From positions 1-64,000 of the forward strand of contig NZ_BMUY01000017.1 in the NCBI RefSeq assembly GCF_014650435.1: a stretch of DNA of 64,000 nt. Reading direction: 5' to 3'. Position numbers and translations under genes: made by a program. The DNA is from Streptomyces tendae (lineage in GTDB: Bacteria > Actinomycetota > Actinomycetes > Streptomycetales > Streptomycetaceae). The notes beneath the pieces are model-generated. The model worked only from the letters and a program-made list of their open reading frames with translations. It ran no database searches and had not been told where the DNA came from. Positions 55,782-64,000 of this stretch are shown here, piece after piece. The first letter of the stretch is position 1. Every line of letters starts with the position of its first letter.

Positions 55782-57130
55782 TTGGCCGCCTCCTCGTTCT
55801 CGTCGGTGGCGTCGGTCTCGTCGGCGGGGGCGGTGGGCTCGTAGACGAGCACCGCGCGGTTGTCGGGGCGCAGGCGGGCCTTGGCGACCTCCTGGACCTC
55901 CTCCGCGGTCACCTCGAGCACCCGCTGCACGGCGGTGAGGGCGAGCTGCGGGTCGCCGAACAGGACGGCGTACCGGCACAGTTCGTCCGCGCGACCCGCG
56001 ACCGTGCCCAGGCGGTCCAGCCACTCGCGCTCGAGCTGGGCCTGGGCGCGCTCCATCTCCTCGGCCGTGGGGCCGTCCTCGGCGAACCGGGCCAGCTCCT
56101 CGTCGATGGCCGTCTCGATGACCGGCACCTCGACGTCGCCGGACGTCTTCACGTCCAGCCACCCCAGGGAGGGCGCCCCGGCGAGCCGGAGCAGGCCGAA
56201 CCCGGCGGCGACGGCGGTGCGGTCGCGGCGTACGAGGCGGTTGTACAGGCGGGACGACTCGCCGCCGCCCAGGACGGTCAGGGCCAGGTCGGCCGCGTCG
56301 GACGCGCGCGTGCCGTCCTCCGGCAGGCGGTAGGCGGCCATCAGCGCGCGGGCCGGGACCTCCTCCTCGACGATCTCGCGCAGCTGCCCGCCCATGACGT
56401 CGGGCAGCGAACCGTCCCGGGGAGGCTGCTTGCCGTCGTGCGAGGCGATGGAGCCGAAGTACTTCTCGATCCAGGCCAGCGTCTGCTCCGGGTCGATGTC
56501 GCCGACGACCGACAGCACCGCGTTGTTCGGCGCGTAGTAGGTGCGGAAGAACGCGCGCGCGTCCTCCAGCGTCGCCGCGTCCAGGTCCGCCATCGAGCCG
56601 ATCGGCGTGTGGTGGTAGGGGTGGCCCTCCGGGTAGGCGAGGGCGGTCAGCTTCTCGAACGCCGTGCCGTAGGGGACGTTGTCGTAGCGCTGGCGGCGTT
56701 CGTTCTTGACGACGTCGCGCTGGTTCTCCATCGACTCCTCGTCCAGGGCGGCCAGCAGGGAGCCCATGCGGTCGGCCTCCAGCCAGAGGGCGAGCTCCAG
56801 CTGGTGGGCGGGCATGGTCTCGAAGTAGTTGGTCCGCTCGAAGCTGGTGGTGCCGTTGAGCGAGCCGCCGGCGCCCTGCACCAGCTCGAAGTGGCCGTTG
56901 CCCTTGACCTGGGCGGAGCCCTGGAACATGAGGTGCTCGAAAAGGTGAGCCAGGCCGGTGCGCCCCTTGACCTCGTGGCGCGAGCCGACGTCGTACCAGA
57001 GGCACACCGCCGCGACCGGGGTCAGGTGGTCCTCGGAGAGCACCACGCGCAGGCCGTTGGCCAGGCGGTGCTCGGTCGCTGTCAGGCCGCCGGAGCCTGC
57101 CTGGGCTGTGGCCGTGTGACCCATGGGCAT
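55778..57130 (-). CDS. M16-family zinc metallopeptidase, catalytic subunit (450 aa)
   Basis: The zinc motif HLFEH (His62, Glu65, His66) is in GLAHLFEHLMFQGS; the third ligand is the downstream Glu of VVKNERRQRYDNVPYG. The family start is TEHRLANGLRVVLSEDHLTP, and the second half has GGGESSRLYNRLVRRDRTAV. Pairs of M16 proteins degrade small peptides in many bacteria. No signal peptide is obvious, so it is presumably cytosolic. The ATG at 57130 has GAAGGGA seven bases ahead (MPMGHTA); the ATG two codons later is possible. It is coupled to the non-catalytic partner through GTGA. Confidence 0.88.
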   Translation of the reverse strand: MPMGHTATAQAGSGGLTATEHRLANGLRVVLSEDHLTPVAAVCLWYDVGSRHEVKGRTGLAHLFEHLMFQGSAQVKGNGHFELVQGAGGSLNGTTSFERTNYFETMPAHQLELALWLEADRMGSLLAALDEESMENQRDVVKNERRQRYDNVPYGTAFEKLTALAYPEGHPYHHTPIGSMADLDAATLEDARAFFRTYYAPNNAVLSVVGDIDPEQTLAWIEKYFGSIASHDGKQPPRDGSLPDVMGGQLREIVEEEVPARALMAAYRLPEDGTRASDAADLALTVLGGGESSRLYNRLVRRDRTAVAAGFGLLRLAGAPSLGWLDVKTSGDVEVPVIETAIDEELARFAEDGPTAEEMERAQAQLEREWLDRLGTVAGRADELCRYAVLFGDPQLALTAVQRVLEVTAEEVQEVAKARLRPDNRAVLVYEPTAPADETDATDENEEAAK

Positions 57131-57499
57131 GTACGTCCCTTCGATCGCGGAATTCCCGGTGGGACCACGGGGTGGACCACCGGGTGGAATCACTGGGCGG
57201 AACTGCGGAATCCCGCCGGTCCTGCCACTGTATGCAAGCGTGCGGGCCACCGGTGGAGTTCCCGGACCTCGTACGCCGAGAGCGAGAACGCGGTTGACCG
57301 TGGACGGGAACGCGGGTGGCCGAGGGCGGGAACGCCGTTGGCGGGCCGTCGGGGACGCGGGTGCGGAACGAGGGCGTACCCTGCGGGCAGCGCCGGGCCG
57401 GGCAGCCCGTGACGGGTCCTGGTCGGTCGCTGTCAGTGCCGCAGTCCACAATGGACGGCGTCAGATCACCGTTCACGCTTCAGCAAGGAGCCGGCAGCG
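57131..57499. promoter_or_regulatory. Divergent intergenic region between the M16 operon and parC
   Basis: No gene is supported. It holds the promoters of both divergent units. Near 57140-57200 short GGTGGAC/GGTGGAAT-like direct repeats occur, and near 57296-57350 several GGGAACGC repeats. I cannot assign a promoter. Confidence 0.4.
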
Positions 57500-59956
<2,457 letters not shown>

Positions 59957-59985
59957 GGAGCCGCTAGGGGGTGTCCGGCGGCTCC
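59957..59985. terminator. Small hairpin overlapping the CobW stop codon
   Basis: GGAGCCGC (59957-59964) pairs with GCGGCTCC (59978-59985), between the convergent parC and CobW genes and over the CobW stop. Confidence 0.5.
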
Positions 59986-61073
59986 TCGCCGTCGGGCACG
60001 TAGCGCAGGACGCCCCACATGCCGTGCTCGTCGGCGGGCGGGGCGTCGGTGTCCCGGCGGCACGCGTCGAGTTCCGCGTCGAGGGCCGCCGTGTCGATGC
60101 CGGTGCCGATGAGGACGAGTTGGGTGTGACGGGCGCCGGCGGTGGCGGCGGTGTCGTCGGCGGCGGTCTCGTCGACGGCGGACGTCCAGGGCTCCGGGTA
60201 GAAGCGCAGGAAGCGTCCGACGGCGTGGACGGCGTACCGGTTCAGCGTGTCGTGGGGGCCGAAGTCGACGTACCCCTTGATGCGGTAGAGACCCTCGGGC
60301 CGGCTGTCGAGGAAGCGCATGAGCCGGCGCGGGTCGAGCGGGCGGTCGGAGACGAACGAAAGGGTGTCGTAGGCGGCGTGCAGGTGCCCGGGGTGTGCGC
60401 CGCCCTCGCCGCTCTCCGCCTGGTCGTGCAGGTCGTCGAAGGACAGCTGCCCCACCCGCTCCTCGCTGGGCCGGCAATCGTAGAGGAACTCGGGGTCGAT
60501 GCGGCCGTAGGTCGCGGGCACGACGGCGGCGCCGTCGGCCAGGGAGTGCACGAGGGCGAGGACGCGCTCGGCGTCCTGGGCCCGGTCGGTCTTGTTGACC
60601 ACGACCAGGTCGGCGAGGGCCAGGTGCCGGTCGACCTCGGGATGCTTGGCACGGGTGTCGTCGAACTCGGCGGCGTCGACGACCTCGACGAGCCCGCCGT
60701 AGACGACCCGTGGTTGCCCGCTGGCGAGCAGCATGCGGACCAGTTCCTGCGGTTCGGCCAGGCCGCTGGCCTCGATGACGATCACGTCGATGCCTGCCTC
60801 GGGACGGGAGAGCCGTTCCAGGTACCCGTCGAGCTCACTCGCGTCCACGGCGCAGCACAGGCATCCGTTGCCGAGGGAAACGGTGGAGTCGCCGAGGGCG
60901 CCCGCGACGGCCATCGCGTCGATCTCGATCGACCCGAAGTCGTTGACGACGGCGCCGATACGGCTGCCTCCGCTGCGGTGCAGGAGGTGGTTGAGCAGGG
61001 TGGTCTTCCCGGAGCCGAGGAACCCGGCGAGTACGACGACCGGGATCTGCTGCGGAGTCGGGCGCTGCCCCAC
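59964..61073 (-). CDS. CobW/COG0523-family GTPase, putative metal chaperone (369 aa)
   Basis: A G3E P-loop GTPase. It has VVLAGFLGSGKTTLLNHLL (Walker A), the metal-binding GNGCLCCAVDASELDG (CxCC), ASGLAEPQELVRML (switch II) and VVNKTDRAQDAERV (guanine specificity), with the CobW C-terminal domain from about residue 240 (YRIKGYVDFGPHDT). Family members insert or store zinc, cobalt or nickel; which metal is unknown. The GTG at 61073 (VGQRPTPQQ) is the likely start; the longer frame is rejected. Upstream the minus strand reads TGCTAACAATCGTTCA, a poor match to a Streptomyces Zur box. Confidence 0.85.
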   Translation of the reverse strand: MGQRPTPQQIPVVVLAGFLGSGKTTLLNHLLHRSGGSRIGAVVNDFGSIEIDAMAVAGALGDSTVSLGNGCLCCAVDASELDGYLERLSRPEAGIDVIVIEASGLAEPQELVRMLLASGQPRVVYGGLVEVVDAAEFDDTRAKHPEVDRHLALADLVVVNKTDRAQDAERVLALVHSLADGAAVVPATYGRIDPEFLYDCRPSEERVGQLSFDDLHDQAESGEGGAHPGHLHAAYDTLSFVSDRPLDPRRLMRFLDSRPEGLYRIKGYVDFGPHDTLNRYAVHAVGRFLRFYPEPWTSAVDETAADDTAATAGARHTQLVLIGTGIDTAALDAELDACRRDTDAPPADEHGMWGVLRYVPDGEEPPDTP

Positions 61074-61360
61074 CGTGCGACCTCTCTCTCCCTCACGCGT
61101 ACAGAATCGCCTGCTCAGGATACGATCCGCCGCGGGCGGCACGAAGTGAACGATTGTTAGCAGCGTGCGCGGGGCAGACGTTTTCCAAGGCGCCGGACCG
61201 TGCGACCCTCGCTTCCCTCCGTGCGCCTCCTCTCCGCCTCCCCGTCGATCAGCGCCGCTCGGCACTCTGGAGGCGGCAAGCGCCGCCCATCGCTCGCCGG
61301 TCCCCGTCAGCCGACCCGCACTCGACGACCGGCGGGCGGTCGCCTGATTCGGGGGTTGAC

Positions 61361-61891
61361 ATGGTCACACGAAAGAAGATCACGGGGAGGTTCGGCTCCG
61401 CCGCGGCCGGCATGCTGCTGGCCGCGCGGCAGCGGCGGCTGGACAGGGCACGTCTGTACGAGCGTCGGCTGCGGCTGGAGGAGCTGGCGCTCCGGCGCGA
61501 GGCACTGCGGCATCAGCAGCGCATGCACTGGGAGTTGCTGACCAGGGCGCTCGACGACCCTGCGCTGGCGGAGGTCATCGACACGTACGACAAGAGCATC
61601 CCGGCGCAGAAACGACGTCAGTTCTTCTACGCGAACGCGTGGTACGTCAACCTCTACCACCTCCACCAGGCGGGGGTCCTGGACCAGGAGGAGTTGTTCG
61701 GGCACTTGCGCGAGCTGTTCCAGACGCCGCTGATGCGGGAGTACTGGGAGGCTTCGAGGGAACACCGGGCGTCGTTCCCGGCCACGTCCGTCGAGTCGCG
61801 TGTCGGCACCATGGTGGACGGTCTCCTCAAGGACCTGGACGAAGCCGACACGGACGAGTGGTGGGTGGTGGGAACCCCGCCGTCCGACTGA
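61361..61891 (+). CDS. DUF6082-like hypothetical protein (176 aa)
   Basis: A helical cytosolic protein: MVTRKKITGRFGSAAAGMLL, a basic coiled-coil stretch (about residues 25-60), then MHWELLTRALDDPALAEVID, KRRQFFYANAWYVNLYHLHQ and LFQTPLMREYWEASREHRAS. I think it belongs to the actinobacterial DUF6082 family, often found with DUF397/XRE-type regulators, but the function is unknown. The ATG at 61361 has TTGGGGG-like sequence (GGGGGTTGAC) upstream; the larger open frame to 61154 lacks coding character. It is the first of two small genes on this strand. Confidence 0.7.
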   Translation: MVTRKKITGRFGSAAAGMLLAARQRRLDRARLYERRLRLEELALRREALRHQQRMHWELLTRALDDPALAEVIDTYDKSIPAQKRRQFFYANAWYVNLYHLHQAGVLDQEELFGHLRELFQTPLMREYWEASREHRASFPATSVESRVGTMVDGLLKDLDEADTDEWWVVGTPPSD

Positions 61892-62007
61892 GGTGCTCCG
61901 AACCGGTCACGCTTCTCGGGAGTCTTCGCCCTGTGGGGCACACCGGCCCCGCAGATCCCAGTAACGTGCTCCCAGCACAATGGCCAACCCAGAAGGACCG
62001 GTACCCC

Positions 62008-62244
62008 TTGAAAATCGTGCGCCGCATCGGTGTGCCTCCAAGCTCGCGCGGCAGTACCTCGGGAGCAAGCTGTCCGGACCTCTTCGAGCTGAGCGACGGC
62101 AATTTCGCCGTCATCGGCACCGAAGCGACCGAGACCCTGCAGGGTGAACTCCCCGCCGATGCCTCCCGTGCGGACTACGAGCGCATCGTGGTCGTCAGCC
62201 GGGAGACCCTCATCCGGGCCAAGGCGGACATCCCGGACGCCTGA
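62008..62244 (+). CDS. Small conserved actinobacterial hypothetical protein (78 aa)
   Basis: Conserved protein-like core: VRRIGVPPSSRGSTSGASCP, DLFELSDGNFAVIGTEATE and YERIVVVSRETLIRAKADI. Similar short proteins often accompany helix-turn-helix/DUF genes in Streptomyces, but no function is known. The start is uncertain: TTG at 62008 has GAAGGA about 12 bases ahead; GTG at 62017 is an alternative. Longer upstream frames are not supported. It lies 116 bases downstream of the DUF6082-like gene and may be co-transcribed with it. Confidence 0.7.
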   Translation: MKIVRRIGVPPSSRGSTSGASCPDLFELSDGNFAVIGTEATETLQGELPADASRADYERIVVVSRETLIRAKADIPDA

Positions 62245-62382
62245 CGTCAACCGTGTCTCCGGCCGTATCCACCGACGACGGCGCACGGACCCACCACCGG
62301 CGAGCAACCCGGCACCCCGTCCTTGCTCGACGCTCCCCCGACCAGGCCTGGCGCCCGAACGGCACCAGGCCGCTCGTGTCTC

Positions 62383-63555
62383 TCAGGCCACCGCGGGCAC
62401 CCTCATCGGCGCTCCGGGCCCCACGTACCGTGCCGCGGGGCGGATGATCTTCGAGTCGCGCGCCTGTTCCAGGATGTTCGCGCTCCAGCCCACCACCCGC
62501 GCCGCCGCGAACGTGGGCGTGAACATCTCGCGGGGCAGGCCGCACAGTTCCATGACCACGCCCGCGTAGAACTCCACGTTGGTGTGCAGTTCGCGTCCCG
62601 GCTTCAGCTCCGCGAGGATCTCCTCCACCTGCCGCTCCACCTCGACGGCGAACTCCACGCGCGGTCCGCCGAAGCTCTGCGCCACCTCCCGGAGCATCCG
62701 TGAGCGCGGATCCTCCGTGCGGTAGACCGCGTGACCGAAACCCATGATGCGGTCACCGGCCAGCACCCGCTCCCGGATCCAGGCGTCGATGCGGTCGGGG
62801 GTGCCGATCGCGTCCAGGGTGTCCAGCGCCCGGCTGGGCGCGCCGCCGTGCAGCGGGCCGGACAACGCCGACACCGCGCCGGCCAGGCAGGCCGCCACAT
62901 CCGCACCCGTCGACGCGATGACCCGCGCGGTGAAGGTGGACGCGTTGAACCCGTGGTCAATGGTGGAGATCAGGTACTGCTCGATCGCCCGCGCGCGAGT
63001 CTCGTCCGGCTCCTCACCGGTCAACATGTAGAGGTAGTTCGCGGCGTACGACAGGTCCTCGCGGGGCTCCACAGGCTCCAGTCCCCGCCCCAACCGGTGC
63101 AGTGCGGTCAGCAGCGTCGGTACGGCCGCGGCGGCCACCAGGGTGTCCTGCCGACGCCGGGCGTCCGAGAGGTCGTACACCGGTCCGAAGCCCAGGGCGG
63201 CGCCCAGCAGGGACAGGCCCGTGCGCATCCCGGAGAGCGGGCCGGAGCGTCCCCCCGCCGCGGCGATGGCGGGCAGGGCGGCGCGCACCGCGTCGGGGAG
63301 CCGCCGCAGCGCCGCGGTCTCGGCGGCGAAGGCGGCACCGCGCCGCGTGTCGGGGAGTTCGCCGTGGACCAGGAGATGCCAGACGTCCTCGAAGCCGCGG
63401 CTCCGTGCGAGTTCGACGGCCGAGTACTGGCGGTAGTGGTAGAAGCCCTCGAGCCCTCGTACGTCGCCGACCTCGGTCTCGGCCACCACGACACCGGCGA
63501 GCCCGCGCGGCACCTCGACGGGCGTTGCGGCGACTGCGGTTCTGTTGACGGACAT
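62383..63555 (-). CDS. Citrate-synthase-family protein with Glu at the usual catalytic Asp position (390 aa)
   Basis: The citrate synthase fold is clear: STIDHGFNASTFTARVIAST (His201), SALSGPLHGGAPSRALD (His236), GFGHAVYRTEDPRSRML (His275) and the last block HTNVEFYAGVVMELCGL. In classical enzymes that block is NVDFY with the catalytic Asp; here residue 328 is Glu. Such proteins in Actinobacteria may be weak citrate or methylcitrate synthases or act with a partner. Directly opposite is a second citrate-synthase-like gene with an HTH, and the 124 bases between carry overlapping palindromes. GAGGTAATC precedes the ATG. Confidence 0.88.
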   Translation of the reverse strand: MSVNRTAVAATPVEVPRGLAGVVVAETEVGDVRGLEGFYHYRQYSAVELARSRGFEDVWHLLVHGELPDTRRGAAFAAETAALRRLPDAVRAALPAIAAAGGRSGPLSGMRTGLSLLGAALGFGPVYDLSDARRRQDTLVAAAAVPTLLTALHRLGRGLEPVEPREDLSYAANYLYMLTGEEPDETRARAIEQYLISTIDHGFNASTFTARVIASTGADVAACLAGAVSALSGPLHGGAPSRALDTLDAIGTPDRIDAWIRERVLAGDRIMGFGHAVYRTEDPRSRMLREVAQSFGGPRVEFAVEVERQVEEILAELKPGRELHTNVEFYAGVVMELCGLPREMFTPTFAAARVVGWSANILEQARDSKIIRPAARYVGPGAPMRVPAVA

Positions 63556-63679
63556 GATTACCTCCTCGAACTTGACTCAACTGTCCACACTTGACTATGG
63601 ATCTGTCAATATTGATTGAATCAATGCAAGCCGATATGCCGACTCAACACGAGCCGCCTCCGATCGATACGGTGACCAC
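63556..63679. promoter_or_regulatory. AT-rich divergent promoter region with overlapping palindromes between the two citrate-synthase-like genes
   Basis: TCAATATTGA (63606-63615) and TTGATTGAATCAA (63612-63624) are perfect palindromes that overlap. TTGACTCAA, TTGACTAT and GACTCAAC elements flank them. The segment is unusually AT-rich for this chromosome and contains both divergent promoters. A MerR-like DNA-binding domain is encoded in the gene to the right. Confidence 0.6.
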
Positions 63680-64000
63680 ATGCGCGATCACGAGCCCGAC
63701 CACCCCGCAGACCGCGAACGGCGCCTGACCACCAGGGAGGCCGCCGAACTGCTCGGGGTGAAGCCCGAGACCGTGTACGCGTACGTCAGCCGCGGCCAGC
63801 TCGACAGCCGACGCGCGCCCGGCTCCCGGGGCAGCACCTTCGACGCCGACGAGGTGCGGGCGCTCGCCCGGCGCAACCGGCGCGACGGCGGCACGACCGG
63901 GGCGACGGCCGCCGGTCAGGAGCTGACCGTGCGCACCCACCTCACCCTCATCGAGACCGACCGCCTGTACTACCGGGGCGTCGAAGCGGTCGAACTCGCC
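63680..64000 (+). CDS. Citrate-synthase-like protein with N-terminal MerR/excisionase-type helix-turn-helix (partial, 107 aa in window)
   Basis: The ATG at 63680 opens a frame that runs off the window. After MRDHEPDHPADRERRLTTRE comes an HTH (EAAELLGVKPETVYAYVSRG), QLDSRRAPGSRGSTFDADEV and a linker (RNRRDGGTTGATAAGQ), then LTVRTHLTLIETDRLYYRGV, the start of a citrate-synthase-type domain. The N-terminal HTH fused to citrate synthase is the arrangement I recall for the paralogue of the left-hand gene in Streptomyces. It suggests a metabolic enzyme able to bind DNA, possibly the palindromes at 63606-63624. Confidence 0.75.
   Translation, partial: MRDHEPDHPADRERRLTTREAAELLGVKPETVYAYVSRGQLDSRRAPGSRGSTFDADEVRALARRNRRDGGTTGATAAGQELTVRTHLTLIETDRLYYRGVEAVELA

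Noticed and set aside
61074..61170. Zur box upstream of the CobW gene
   Set aside because: TGAACGATTGTTAGCA is palindromic only in its core and misses several consensus positions; it also lies at the far edge of the gap.

Overview
The window is GC-rich DNA with strong third-position G/C bias, many GTG starts and stop/start overlaps, and a gene content that marks it as a Streptomyces chromosome (sepH, cutRS, a GntR/UTRA regulator, HPr preceded by two DasR-type operators, TRAM-type RNA methyltransferase, DUF3710/DUF3159/DUF4193 proteins). From memory, without any search, gene order from the RNA methyltransferase to the second citrate synthase follows Streptomyces coelicolor, and the first part of that block also follows the Mycobacterium tuberculosis Rv2689c-Rv2701c region. 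No rRNA, tRNA, CRISPR array, prophage or intact insertion sequence was seen.

Positions 1-9800 look accessory and partly decayed. They hold a frameshifted HxlR regulator, an AlkZ-like protein missing its C-terminus, two large ATPase-LuxR (LAL) regulators, an alpha/beta hydrolase translationally coupled to one of them, and a class A beta-lactamase relic joined to a MerR relic.

Positions 9800-24600 form a conserved actinobacterial block: RNA methyltransferase, a KimA-like APC permease, a 37-residue single-span peptide, two TrkA/RCK proteins (CeoB/CeoC type), DUF3159, an OB-fold protein, KdpE and KdpD, a solitary ABC ATPase, DUF3710, dUTPase, a thioesterase, DUF3093, a hypothetical protein and DUF4193. 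Potassium homeostasis is the main theme. Positions 24600-37150 carry cutS-cutR, an inositol-phosphatase-family protein, ferrochelatase, an MFS transporter, an FAD-linked sugar-lactone oxidase, the cell-division gene sepH, a sulfurtransferase and a VOC protein.

Positions 37200-46000 are a sugar-catabolic locus. A five-gene minus-strand operon encodes a GatZ/KbaZ-like protein, an AgaS-like SIS isomerase, a BadF-type sugar kinase, an EamA transporter and a class II aldolase. A GntR/UTRA regulator and a Tat-exported GH36-type glycosidase lie beside it. The operon and glycosidase promoters share -35 and -10 elements at identical spacing and the same AAGACCA element in the spacer, so they are probably one regulon, perhaps for alpha-linked (N-acetyl)galactosamine.

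Positions 46000-64000 are conserved housekeeping DNA: thymidine kinase, a phosphodiesterase-family protein, DUF5998, a GNAT/acyl-CoA-synthetase Pat enzyme, HPr (ptsH), a GntR/FCD regulator, an M23 peptidase behind a c-di-AMP (ydaO-type) riboswitch, two M16 peptidases, ParC, a CobW GTPase, two small conserved proteins, a citrate-synthase-like protein with Glu at the usual catalytic Asp position, and the start of a divergent citrate synthase fused to an N-terminal helix-turn-helix.
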